From assembly GCA_900553515.1 (NCBI GenBank), contig USDN01000003.1, forward strand, positions 28,455-92,454: 64,000 nt of DNA. The letters run 5' to 3'. This document shows positions 50,514 through 58,534 of this stretch, one piece after another. The notes below the pieces were generated by a model. That model was not told the DNA's origin. It ran no database searches and saw only the letters and a program-made list of their open reading frames with translations. The position numbers and the translations under genes are program-made. This stretch comes from an uncultured Blautia sp. Lineage in GTDB: Bacteria > Bacillota > Clostridia > Lachnospirales > Lachnospiraceae. Numbering within the stretch: position 1 is the stretch's first letter; the number at the start of each line of letters is the position of its first letter.

Positions 50514-51224
50514 ATGGGATTTAAGGATAAAATAGCTGTTGTTACAGGCGGAACACACGGAATCGGAAAAGCAATCACGGAATTATTTCGAAAAGAAGGC
50601 GCAAAGGTAGAAGTGATTGATATTTCAGAAGGCGATCACTTTATTGGGGATATTGGAAAAAAAGAAGTTCTGGAACAGTTTGCCGCTTATGTCCTCAAAA
50701 AGCACGGACATGTAGATTATCTGATCAATAATGCACCTCCGGCTATGAAGGGAATTGATGAATGTTCTTATGAGGAATTTCAGGATGCGTTATCAGTAGG
50801 TGTGATAGCTCCTTTTTATCTTTCCAGGCTGTTTAGTGGTCATTTTTGTCAGGGAGGGTCGATTATTAATATTTCTTCGTCCAGAGACAGAATGAGTCAG
50901 CCGCAGACAGAAAGTTATACAGCAGCAAAAGGAGGGATCGCAGCATTGACACATGCTCTGGCAGTGAGCCTGTCAGGGAAGGTGAGAGTGAATTCGATTT
51001 CTCCGGGCTGGATTGATACGGAATATAAAGAATATCGAGGATCAGATGCAGATCAGCATCCGGCAGGAAGAGTGGGCAATCCTATGGATATAGCGGAAAT
51101 GGTTTTATTTTTATGCTCAGATAAGGCCGGGTTCATTACAGGAGAAAATATCTGTATTGACGGCGGTATGACCAGACAGATGATTTATCATGATGACTGC
51201 GGATGGAACTATCAGCAGGAATAA
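50514..51224 (+). CDS. SDR-family oxidoreductase
   Basis: This 236-residue short-chain dehydrogenase has the cofactor motif VVTGGTHGIGKAI, LINNAPP in place of NNAG, the catalytic Ser in IINISSSRD, and the YxxxK pair in ESYTAAKGG. VNSISPGWIDT and ENICIDGGM complete the classical SDR pattern. Asp in VIDIS suggests NAD preference. ATG 50514 has GAGGAAA upstream; GTG 50499 is less likely. The nitroreductase gene follows after 11 bases. Substrate unknown. Confidence 0.92.
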   Translation: MGFKDKIAVVTGGTHGIGKAITELFRKEGAKVEVIDISEGDHFIGDIGKKEVLEQFAAYVLKKHGHVDYLINNAPPAMKGIDECSYEEFQDALSVGVIAPFYLSRLFSGHFCQGGSIINISSSRDRMSQPQTESYTAAKGGIAALTHALAVSLSGKVRVNSISPGWIDTEYKEYRGSDADQHPAGRVGNPMDIAEMVLFLCSDKAGFITGENICIDGGMTRQMIYHDDCGWNYQQE

Positions 51225-51235
51225 AAGGAGGAATT

Positions 51236-51964
51236 ATGAACGAGATTATTAAAAGTTTATACAACAGAAAATCTATGAGGGTTTATGAAGAGAAACCCAT
51301 TCCGGAGGAAATGAAACAGGTCATTCTGGAGGCGGCAGCCCAGGCGCCAAGTGCAGGATGCCAGCAGCTTTATACCATTCTGGATGTTACAGATGAGAAA
51401 TTGAAGGAAGCGCTTTCTGAAACCTGTGACCATCAGCCTTTTATTGCAAAAGCTCCTATGGTTCTGGTGTTCTGTGCAGACTGTAAAAAATGGTATGACA
51501 CCTATCTGGAAGCTGGATGCAGTCCACGGAAACCTGGGGCGGGAGATTTGATGCTGGCAGTGACAGATGCGGCTATCGCGGCACAGAATGCAGTTGTGGC
51601 AGCAGAAAGCTTCGGTATCGGTTCCTGCTATATAGGTGATATTATGGAAAACTATGAAGAGCAGCGCAGGCTTCTTCAGCTTCCGGAATATGTGTTTCCG
51701 GCAGTGATGCTTGTGTTTGGGTGGCCTACAGAGCAGCAGAAAAAGAGAACGAAGCCATTGCGTTTTGAACAGAAGCATATTGTTCATGAAAATACTTACC
51801 GTAGCATGGATGGAGAGGAACTTCGTCAGATGTTTACGGATCGCTGCGGACAGAAATCCTTCGAGGAGTGGACAAAGGCATTTTGTGACCGGAAATATGA
51901 TTCGGATTTTTCCAGGGAGATGACCAGATCGGTGGAGGAGTATCTGAAGCAGTTTCAGGTCTGA
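51236..51964 (+). CDS. Nitroreductase-family FMN oxidoreductase
   Basis: The 242-residue protein starts LYNRKSMRVYEEKPIP, the FMN-binding Arg-Ser-x-Arg pattern of the nitroreductase family. AAAQAPSAGCQQLYTILDV, AAQNAVVAAESFGIGSCYIG and PAVMLVFGWP, in parts, match NfsA/FRP-like members. A C-terminal extension of about 60 residues is present. AAAGGAGG precedes the ATG. Coexpression with the SDR gene suggests a shared reductive or detoxifying role, but the substrate cannot be given. Confidence 0.92.
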   Translation: MNEIIKSLYNRKSMRVYEEKPIPEEMKQVILEAAAQAPSAGCQQLYTILDVTDEKLKEALSETCDHQPFIAKAPMVLVFCADCKKWYDTYLEAGCSPRKPGAGDLMLAVTDAAIAAQNAVVAAESFGIGSCYIGDIMENYEEQRRLLQLPEYVFPAVMLVFGWPTEQQKKRTKPLRFEQKHIVHENTYRSMDGEELRQMFTDRCGQKSFEEWTKAFCDRKYDSDFSREMTRSVEEYLKQFQV

Positions 51965-52021
51965 ATTTGTGTTTGCGGGGATGATGCGTGAATTGAAAAA
52001 GAAAGATAGTTTAAAAGTTTT

Positions 52022-52039
52022 TCAGGCGGAATCGCCTGA
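52022..52039. other. Small hairpin between the nitroreductase and YitT genes
   Basis: TCAGGCG-GAAT-CGCCTGA, a 7-bp perfect stem without a plus-strand U-tract. It lies 20 bases before the YitT start and could affect its translation or be a weak terminator. Confidence 0.35.
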
Positions 52040-52058
52040 CAGAAAGTGAGATTTAATC

Positions 52059-52913
52059 ATGAAACAGAAAAACAACACGGCTGGGCTGGTCAAAGAAATT
52101 GTGATTCTGACCGTGGCTATGGTGATAATTTCCGCAGCAGTTTATTTTTTCCTGGTGCCAAGTGAGACATCTATCAGCAGTATTTCCGGTCTGGGGATCA
52201 TACTGTCCCATTTCGTTCCCCTTCCATTGTCAGTGATCACTATGATTTTAAACGTAGTGCTTCTGATCATCGGATTTCTGACCTGCGGCAAAGAATTTGG
52301 GGTAAAAACTGTTTATACCAGTATTATGCTTCCGGTGTTTTTGGGAATATATGAAAAGGTCTTTCCAAATTTCCATTCTCTTACAGAAAGTCCGGAACTG
52401 GATGTGATCTGTTACATTCTGGTAGTCAGTGCAGGATCCAGTATTCTTTTTAATCGAAATGCCTCCTCAGGGGGACTGGATATCGTTGCAAAGATCATGA
52501 ATAAATACCTTCATATGGAACTGGGAAAAGCCATGTCTCTGTCCGGTATGTGCATCGCTCTTTCAGCAGCGCTGGTATATGACAAAAAAGCAGTTGTTTT
52601 AAGTGTTTTGGGAACCTATTTTAACGGTCTTGTACTGGATCATTTTATTTTTGGACAGAACATTAAAAGAAGGGTCTGCATTATTACAAAGCATGAAAAA
52701 GAACTCAGGGAATTTATTCTCCATCATCTGCACAGCGGAGCTACTATTTATGAATCCATCGGCGCCTATAATATGCAGAAACGCAACGAGATCATTACCA
52801 TTGTAGATAAAAGTGAATATCAGAAGCTGATGGACTATATGAACCATCAGGATCCGGATGCATTTATCACGGTGTATACCGTGTCTGATGTGAGATATCG
52901 GCCTAAAATATAA
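52059..52913 (+). CDS. YitT-family membrane protein
   Basis: This 284-residue protein has about five membrane segments (DUF161, residues 10-190), with SSILFNRNASSGGLDIVAKI as the family hallmark. A soluble C-terminal DUF2179 domain follows (about 205-284, KRRVCIITKHEKELREFIL and VYTVSDVRYRP). The family is widespread in Firmicutes and not well understood. The ribosome-binding site is weak. No clear operon partner. Confidence 0.93.
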   Translation: MKQKNNTAGLVKEIVILTVAMVIISAAVYFFLVPSETSISSISGLGIILSHFVPLPLSVITMILNVVLLIIGFLTCGKEFGVKTVYTSIMLPVFLGIYEKVFPNFHSLTESPELDVICYILVVSAGSSILFNRNASSGGLDIVAKIMNKYLHMELGKAMSLSGMCIALSAALVYDKKAVVLSVLGTYFNGLVLDHFIFGQNIKRRVCIITKHEKELREFILHHLHSGATIYESIGAYNMQKRNEIITIVDKSEYQKLMDYMNHQDPDAFITVYTVSDVRYRPKI

Positions 52914-52983
52914 GAAACTGTAAGGTTATTTTTGGATGAAAAGTATATTACGAATATACATAAAGAAAAGACAGGAGGATACT

Positions 52984-53595
52984 ATGGATACAAAGAAATT
53001 TCAATGGACAAGAGAACCAGAAAAATACTCTGTAAAGGAGCAGCGCGTTGAGATCACAACGGAACCGCATACAGATCTGTGGCAGCGGACATATTATCAC
53101 TTCAGAAATGACAATGCACCTGTATTTCAGATGGAAACAGAAGAAAAGTTTTTCTCATTTGTGGTGAAAACAGACTTCAGCAGCAGCGGTCACAGATTTG
53201 ACCAGTGCGGGATCGTTATGTATCTGGACTCGGATAACTGGCTGAAAGGTTCTGTGGAATTTGAGAATGAAGAATTTCAGCATCTGGGTTCCGTAGCTAC
53301 CAACCATGGATATTCGGACTGGGCTACAACAGCAATTCCGGCAGATGTGAAGCAGATGTGGTACCGTTTCAGCCGCAGAGAGGATGATTATTGCATCGAA
53401 TGTTCCACAGACGGAAAGAAATTTTCTCAGATGAGAGTCTGCCATATGTGGGAGGGCGCAGGAAAGATACGCTTTGGAATTTATGCATGCAGTCCGGAGG
53501 ATTCCAGCTTTACCGCTGTTTTTACAGATATGGAAATCACAGAATGTATGTGGAAATCACATGATGGACAGCAGCCGGATGTGGATAAGCTGTAA
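52984..53595 (+). CDS. DUF1349 domain protein
   Basis: This 203-residue soluble protein matches the DUF1349 group (concanavalin-like beta sandwich). Typical pieces are YYHFRNDNAPVFQMET, FSFVVKTDFSSSGHRFDQCG and CGIVMYLDSDNWLKGSVEFE (in part), then CSPEDSSFTAVFTDMEI. Some relatives bind or act on carbohydrates; function is unproven. ATG 52984 follows ACAGGAGG; an in-frame ATG at 52936 lacks one. It ends before a bidirectional terminator. Confidence 0.88.
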   Translation: MDTKKFQWTREPEKYSVKEQRVEITTEPHTDLWQRTYYHFRNDNAPVFQMETEEKFFSFVVKTDFSSSGHRFDQCGIVMYLDSDNWLKGSVEFENEEFQHLGSVATNHGYSDWATTAIPADVKQMWYRFSRREDDYCIECSTDGKKFSQMRVCHMWEGAGKIRFGIYACSPEDSSFTAVFTDMEITECMWKSHDGQQPDVDKL

Positions 53596-53620
53596 AAACA
53601 AAATATAGAAAGAATAGTAT

Positions 53621-53663
53621 AAAAATGTATGCCGTCACAGAAGCTGTGGCGGCATACATTTTT
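53621..53663. terminator. Bidirectional terminator between the DUF1349 and LysR genes
   Basis: A 20-base arm (53621-53640, AAAAATGTATGCC...) pairs with 53644-53663 with a single G-U pair around a 3-base loop. A and T runs at the ends let it work both ways. It touches the LysR stop codon. Confidence 0.95.
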
Positions 53664-54549
53664 AAAGGGAAAATCGTTCTCTGGTATATTTTTTGGTAAA
53701 AGAAAGATATTTTTCCACACTGTTGTTGATGTATCGCCCTTTTTTCCACACAATGCCGATATCCTGCTGGATCAGAGGAATGACCGGGATTTTTATAATT
53801 TCGGTATTGGAGGGCAATACGGAAGAATACAGAAAGGCTCCGGCAAGATTTTCAGAAATAAATTTCTGGATGGTATGGAGCTGACTGGCATGAAGGATAA
53901 TGTCAGGTTTGCATCCGATGCTGTCAAAAAGCGCAGATAAAGTGGAATTTTGTACAGAATCGGTATTGTACATGATCAGTGGCTCGCCTTGCAGCATTTC
54001 AAGAGTCACTTTTTTCTCATTGGCAAGATGATGTTTCGGGGATACACAGAATACAATATGGTCTCCCAGGATTCGGCAGGAATTCATTTTGTCAATGTCA
54101 TAAAAATTCATATTCACAAGAGCAAGATCCAGAGTTTCCTCCTGTACCAGATCAGCAGCCCTTCTAGAGCCATATTCAAAAAGTTCCACAGGGATTTCCG
54201 GGTACTCTTTCCGGAATTCTGTCAGCATATCCGGAAAAAAGATGGTGCTGAGAATGGGTGGAATCCCTATACGCACAGGAGAAGTCTGTTTTCCGAGATC
54301 ATAAAGCTCGGAAGAGGTTTGCTGAATTTGATGGAGCAGAGCGGCAGCCTTCTGGTAAAAAAGTTCTCCCTCCTTGGTCAGTGTCATATGATTTTTGGAG
54401 CGGGTGAACAGACTGACAGAAAATTCTTTTTCCAGTTCACGTATGGCATTTGAGACAGCCGGCTGGGTCACATATAATTTCTGAGCAGCCTGGGTGATGC
54501 TGTGGTACTGGCTGACAGCACAGAAATATTCTAATTGTACAATTTTCAT
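53662..54549 (-). CDS. LysR-family regulator of the tartrate locus
   Basis: The 295-residue regulator has the LysR helix-turn-helix at the N-terminus (YFCAVSQYHSITQAAQKLYV, TQPAVSNAIRELEKE) and the substrate-binding domain after residue 90 (VRIGIPPILSTIFFPDML). It is divergent from the permease-ttdA-ttdB operon, the same layout as E. coli ttdR, so it probably activates that operon in response to tartrate or a related dicarboxylate. The ribosome-binding site is AAAGGGAA on the minus strand. Confidence 0.9.
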   Translation of the reverse strand: MKIVQLEYFCAVSQYHSITQAAQKLYVTQPAVSNAIRELEKEFSVSLFTRSKNHMTLTKEGELFYQKAAALLHQIQQTSSELYDLGKQTSPVRIGIPPILSTIFFPDMLTEFRKEYPEIPVELFEYGSRRAADLVQEETLDLALVNMNFYDIDKMNSCRILGDHIVFCVSPKHHLANEKKVTLEMLQGEPLIMYNTDSVQNSTLSALFDSIGCKPDIILHASQLHTIQKFISENLAGAFLYSSVLPSNTEIIKIPVIPLIQQDIGIVWKKGRYINNSVEKYLSFTKKYTRERFSL

Positions 54550-54733
54550 AATATCTATTCCCTTTTATAAAAAAATTAATAGCGCAGATTCTGGTGAATA
54601 TGCATGAAAAAACAATTGTTTTGCTTTTAAGTATAACATAATTTTGGGTAAAAATAACAAAAAAGTCGAATCTGATAATTATTTTTTATGCAGGTATCAT
54701 TTTTAGTAAATATACAGGATAAAAACTGACTGC

Positions 54734-54739
54734 TATAAT
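54734..54739 (+). promoter_or_regulatory. -10 element of the tartrate operon promoter
   Basis: TATAAT is consensus, but the expected -35 position (ATACAG) is poor, the usual picture for a LysR-activated promoter. The start is near 54746. The AT-rich stretch 54590-54720 should hold the LysR sites; I could not define them. Confidence 0.5.
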
Positions 54740-54756
54740 GAAGGCACATCAGGAAA

Positions 54757-54780
54757 GTAATAAACCGGCCGTTTTATTAC
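54757..54780. promoter_or_regulatory. 24-bp near-perfect palindrome in the tartrate operon leader
   Basis: The arms GTAATAAACCGG and CCGTTTTATTAC differ from perfect symmetry at a single pair. It lies about 10-35 bases after the predicted transcription start and just before the ribosome-binding site (54790). It could be a repressor site or an mRNA hairpin. Confidence 0.5.
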
Positions 54781-54803
54781 CGAGATAAATGGAGGGAAAG
54801 GAA

Positions 54804-56069
54804 ATGAGTCCATCAACAATAACTTTGTTATTTCTAGTATTTGCGGTAGTCATGTTCGTCTGGGAAAAGATACCGCTGGGAGTAACCTCAATGATTGTCT
54901 GTATTGGTCTGGTTGTGACTGGAGTGCTGGATATCAAATCTGCTTTTGCAGGCTTCATTGACAATAATGTGATTTTATTTGTAGCAATGTTTATCGTGGG
55001 AGGCGCTCTGTTTGAAACAGGAATGGCCAACAAAATTGGCGGTATTGTTACAAAATTTGCGAAAACAGAAAGAATGTTGATCATTGCTATTATGGTCATC
55101 GTTGGTCTGATGAGCGGGGTTCTGTCAAATACAGGTACAGCGGCAGTTCTGATACCAGTGGTGATTGGGATTGCAGCAAAATCCGGCTATAAAAGATCGC
55201 GTCTGCTTATGCCGCTGGTTTTTGCGGCAGCAATGGGAGGAAATCTTTCTCTGATCGGAGCACCGGGTAATCTGATTGCCCAGAGTGCACTGGAAGAGAT
55301 GGGGCTTGACTTTGGATTTTTTGAATATGCAATCGTAGGGCTGCCCATTCTGGTCGTAGGAATCGTGTTTTATGCAACGATTGGCTACAGACTTCTTCCG
55401 GATCATGAGGTTAAGGATGATGGTGCTTTTGATACAGACAGGGATTTTGACAATGTTCCGGCATGGAAACAGTGGACCTCTTTAATCGTATTGGTTCTGA
55501 CTCTTCTTGCTATGATCTTTGAAGACCAGATTGGTATTCAGTTGAATATTTCCGGCTGTATTGGAGCACTGGTTCTGATTCTGACAGGAGTTATTTCAGA
55601 GAAGGATGCACTGAAATCCATTGATCTGAAAACAATTTTTCTTTTTGGCGGAACACTTTCTCTGGCAGCGGCACTTCAGAAAACAGGCGCAGGAGAAATG
55701 ATCGCAAGTACAGTAATCGGAGCATTGGGAGACGAGCCGTCCCCGTATATTCTTACTTTTGTGGTATTTATCCTCTGCTGTATACTTACAAATTTTATGT
55801 CAAATACGGCAACCACAGCTTTGATGGTTCCCATCTGTCTGTCTATTGCACAGGGAATGGGAGCTGATCCAAGGGCAGTGCTTATGGCCTGTGTGATCGG
55901 AGGCTCCTGTGCATATGCAACACCAATTGGTATGCCGGCAAATACAATGGTTGTGGGGGCAGGAGGCTATCGGTTTATGGATTATGTAAAGGCTGGATTT
56001 CCGCTGATCGTGATCGCAACAGTGGTCAGTATGATTATTCTCCCCATTGCATTTCCATTTTTTCCGTAA
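54804..56069 (+). CDS. SLC13/DASS-family dicarboxylate permease
   Basis: This 421-residue transporter has about eleven membrane segments. The DASS hallmarks are VIGLMSGVLSNTGTAAVLIP and AAMGGNLSLIGAPGNLIAQS in the first half, with NFMSNTATTALMVPICLSIA and ATPIGMPANTMVVGAGGY in the second (the two Ser-Asn-Thr carboxylate motifs). By context it imports L-tartrate, possibly exchanging it for succinate like E. coli TtdT. GGAGGGAAAGGAA precedes ATG 54804; the upstream ATG at 54789 overlaps that site. Confidence 0.9.
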   Translation: MSPSTITLLFLVFAVVMFVWEKIPLGVTSMIVCIGLVVTGVLDIKSAFAGFIDNNVILFVAMFIVGGALFETGMANKIGGIVTKFAKTERMLIIAIMVIVGLMSGVLSNTGTAAVLIPVVIGIAAKSGYKRSRLLMPLVFAAAMGGNLSLIGAPGNLIAQSALEEMGLDFGFFEYAIVGLPILVVGIVFYATIGYRLLPDHEVKDDGAFDTDRDFDNVPAWKQWTSLIVLVLTLLAMIFEDQIGIQLNISGCIGALVLILTGVISEKDALKSIDLKTIFLFGGTLSLAAALQKTGAGEMIASTVIGALGDEPSPYILTFVVFILCCILTNFMSNTATTALMVPICLSIAQGMGADPRAVLMACVIGGSCAYATPIGMPANTMVVGAGGYRFMDYVKAGFPLIVIATVVSMIILPIAFPFFP

Positions 56070-56106
56070 TGAATCATAAAAATAATCAATTTAGGAGGCA
56101 AAGAAA

Positions 56107-57006
56107 ATGAGCAAAGAAGAACAGGTGCAGAAGCTTACGGATTATATGGCGAATTTTGTGGCGTATATCGGCAAGGTGCTGCCGGATGACATTATCGCCA
56201 AGCTGGACGAACTGGCAGAAAAAGAGGACAGCCCTTTGTCCAAAGTAATCTATGAAACAATGAAAAAAAATCAGAAGCTGGCTAAGGAATTAAACCGCCC
56301 CAGCTGTCAGGATACAGGAGTGTTACAGTTCTGGGTAAAATGTGGAACAAAATTTCCTCTGATCGGGGAACTGGAGGCGCTTTTGAAGGAAGCGGTTGTA
56401 AAAGCTACCTTTGAAGCACCTCTTCGCCACAATAGTGTGGAAACTTTTGACGAATATAATACAGGAAAGAATGTAGGAAAAGGAACTCCTACAGTATTCT
56501 GGGATATTGTACCGGACAGTGATCAATGTGAAATTTATGCTTATATGGCCGGCGGTGGCTGCACACTTCCGGGAAAGGCGATGGTTCTTATGCCAGGTGC
56601 CGGATATGAAGGTGTGACAAGATTTGTTATGGATGTGATGACCTCTTACGGACTGAATGCATGTCCGCCGCTGCTGGTAGGAGTGGGGGTAGCCACTTCT
56701 GTGGAAACAGCAGCACTGCTTTCCAAGAAAGCTCTGATGCGTCCTCTTGGCAGTCACAATGAAAATACGCGTGCCGCATCTATGGAAAAACTTTTGGAGG
56801 ATGGAATCAATGCGATCGGCCTTGGACCTCAGGGAATGGGAGGAAAATATTCGGTCATGGGAGTGCATATTGAAAATACGGCAAGGCATCCGTCAGCGAT
56901 TGGCGTTGCCGTCAATGTGGGGTGCTGGTCTCACAGACGCGGACACATTATTTTTGATAAGGATCTGAACTATACGATTACAACACATTCGGGGGTGACT
57001 TTATAA
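56107..57006 (+). CDS. ttdA: L(+)-tartrate dehydratase alpha subunit
   Basis: The 299-residue iron-sulfur lyase subunit, with TtdB, converts L-tartrate to oxaloacetate. It is close to E. coli TtdA along its whole length: LNRPSCQDTG holds the first cluster Cys, and APLRHNSVETFDEYNTGKNVG, YMAGGGCTLPGK and NVGCWSHRRG (in parts) hold conserved ligands. This favours tartrate dehydratase over class I fumarase, although a fumarase side activity is possible. TTAGGAGG precedes the ATG. Its stop overlaps the ttdB start by one base. Confidence 0.93.
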   Translation: MSKEEQVQKLTDYMANFVAYIGKVLPDDIIAKLDELAEKEDSPLSKVIYETMKKNQKLAKELNRPSCQDTGVLQFWVKCGTKFPLIGELEALLKEAVVKATFEAPLRHNSVETFDEYNTGKNVGKGTPTVFWDIVPDSDQCEIYAYMAGGGCTLPGKAMVLMPGAGYEGVTRFVMDVMTSYGLNACPPLLVGVGVATSVETAALLSKKALMRPLGSHNENTRAASMEKLLEDGINAIGLGPQGMGGKYSVMGVHIENTARHPSAIGVAVNVGCWSHRRGHIIFDKDLNYTITTHSGVTL

Positions 57007-57632
57007 TGCTGGAAATTAAAAATGGAAAGAAAATTTTGACAACACCGATTTCGGATGAAGATCTGAAAGACATTCATGTAGGAGATATCGTTTATTTGAA
57101 TGGAAGTATGACAACCTGTCGTGATGTGGCTCATAGACGTCTGGTAGAAGGAGGACGGAAGCTTCCGGTAGATGTAAGAAATGCTGCAATTTTTCACGCA
57201 GGTCCGATTATCCGCCCGCTGGAAAATGATAAGTTTGAAATGGTATCTGTAGGACCAACTACCAGTATGAGAATGGAAAAATTTGAAAAAGAATTTGTAG
57301 AAAAAACCGGTGTAAAAGTAATCATCGGAAAAGGAGGAATGGGACCGAATACGGAATATGCATGCAAAAATTATCAGGCGATTCACTGTGTTTTTCCTGC
57401 CGGAAATGCAGTAGTGGCAGCTACCGAAGTAGAAGAGATCATTGATGCTCAGTGGAGAGATCTGGGGATGCCGGAAACCTTGTGGCATTGTCGTGTAAAA
57501 GAATTTGGTCCTCTGATCGTATCAATTGATACAGAAGGGAGGAACTTATTTGAGGAAAATAAAGTGATCTTTAATGAAAGAAAAGAAAAAGCCATAAAAG
57601 GAATCTGCAGTCAGGTAGGTTTCATTAAATAA
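57006..57632 (+). CDS. ttdB: L(+)-tartrate dehydratase beta subunit
   Basis: The 208-residue beta subunit completes the tartrate dehydratase. Conserved pieces are GDIVYLNGSMTTCRDVAHRR, FHAGPIIRPL, VGPTTSMRME and VIIGKGGMG. The family fold is the fumarase C-terminal (swivelling) domain. Start overlaps the ttdA stop (TAATG). No terminator is evident after it; the next promoter lies at 57690. Confidence 0.93.
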   Translation: MLEIKNGKKILTTPISDEDLKDIHVGDIVYLNGSMTTCRDVAHRRLVEGGRKLPVDVRNAAIFHAGPIIRPLENDKFEMVSVGPTTSMRMEKFEKEFVEKTGVKVIIGKGGMGPNTEYACKNYQAIHCVFPAGNAVVAATEVEEIIDAQWRDLGMPETLWHCRVKEFGPLIVSIDTEGRNLFEENKVIFNERKEKAIKGICSQVGFIK

Positions 57633-57689
57633 ATATACAGAAACAGCCACGAGTTTATACAATTTTCACATCTTTTTTTTCTGCACTGA

Positions 57690-57718
57690 TTGAAGAAATT
57701 TTACAAAACTGATATACT
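57690..57718 (+). promoter_or_regulatory. Promoter of the MacB-like ABC operon
   Basis: TTGAAG (57690-57695), 17 bases, TATACT (57713-57718). The start should be near 57725, so the leader hairpin begins almost at the 5' end of the transcript. Confidence 0.55.
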
Positions 57719-57728
57719 GAATCTATGG

Positions 57729-57780
57729 AAGGAGGGCACCGGGACTTCATAAATCTATGAGTCTGTTGGTACCTCCTTTT
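57729..57780 (+). terminator. Leader hairpin that sequesters an AAGGAGG sequence
   Basis: AAGGAGG (57729-57735) pairs with CCTCCTT (57772-57778). Inside, ACC pairs with GGT, and GACTTCAT pairs with ATGAGTC with a bulge. TTTT ends the structure. It lies between promoter and the ATPase gene, so it can end transcription early. Confidence 0.55.
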
Positions 57781-57808
57781 CGTAAAGTAAGAAAAGGCAG
57801 GAAAAAAT

Positions 57809-58525
57809 ATGAGGAGTCAGAATAATGCATATGTAAAGCTGGAAAATGTATCCAAGATCTACGGCTCCGGGGAAGTGCGTATCGTTGCCGTGGACGAGAT
57901 AAGTTTTGAAATCAGCAAAGGGGAATTTGTAGTGGTGGTAGGTCCCAGTGGAGCGGGAAAGACCACCGTCCTGAACATTTTGGGGGGCATGGACAAGGCG
58001 ACCTCCGGTAAGGTGCTGGTGGATGGGACGGATATCGCGAAATATAATAATAAACAGCTTACCAGTTACAGAAGAGAAGATATTGGGTTTGTGTTCCAGT
58101 TTTATAATCTGGTTCCGAATCTTACTGCTCTGGAAAACGTGGAGCTTGCTCTTCAGATCTGCAAAGAACCGCTGGATGCCAGAATGGTTCTTGAGGAGGT
58201 AGGGCTGAAGAACCGTCTGGGAAATTTCCCGGCACAGCTTTCCGGAGGAGAACAGCAGAGAGTGTCGATTGCAAGAGCGCTTGCAAAGAATCCCAAACTT
58301 CTTCTCTGCGATGAACCTACAGGCGCTCTGGATTATCAGACTGGAAAAGCGATACTGAAGCTTCTGCAGGATATGTGCAGAGAAAAAGGAATGACGGTGA
58401 TCGTTATTACGCACAACTCTGCTCTGACTCCTATGGCAGACCGTGTGATCAAGATTAAAAATGGGAAAGTTTCTTCCATGGTTCAGAACGAGAACCCTAC
58501 TTCTGTGGAAAAAATCGAATGGTAG
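57809..58525 (+). CDS. MacB/LolD-type ABC transporter ATP-binding protein
   Basis: This 238-residue ATPase serves the FtsX-type permease that follows. Walker A is GPSGAGKTTVLNILGG, the signature is LSGGEQQRVSIARAL, Walker B is LLLCDEPTGALD, and the switch His is in VIVITHNSAL. The Q-loop VFQFYNLVPNLTALENVEL is typical of the MacB group, which drives mechanotransmission rather than transport through the membrane. The permease gene starts 9 bases after its stop. A terminator-like leader precedes it. Confidence 0.94.
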   Translation: MRSQNNAYVKLENVSKIYGSGEVRIVAVDEISFEISKGEFVVVVGPSGAGKTTVLNILGGMDKATSGKVLVDGTDIAKYNNKQLTSYRREDIGFVFQFYNLVPNLTALENVELALQICKEPLDARMVLEEVGLKNRLGNFPAQLSGGEQQRVSIARALAKNPKLLLCDEPTGALDYQTGKAILKLLQDMCREKGMTVIVITHNSALTPMADRVIKIKNGKVSSMVQNENPTSVEKIEW

Positions 58526-58534
58526 GTGAGGGTT

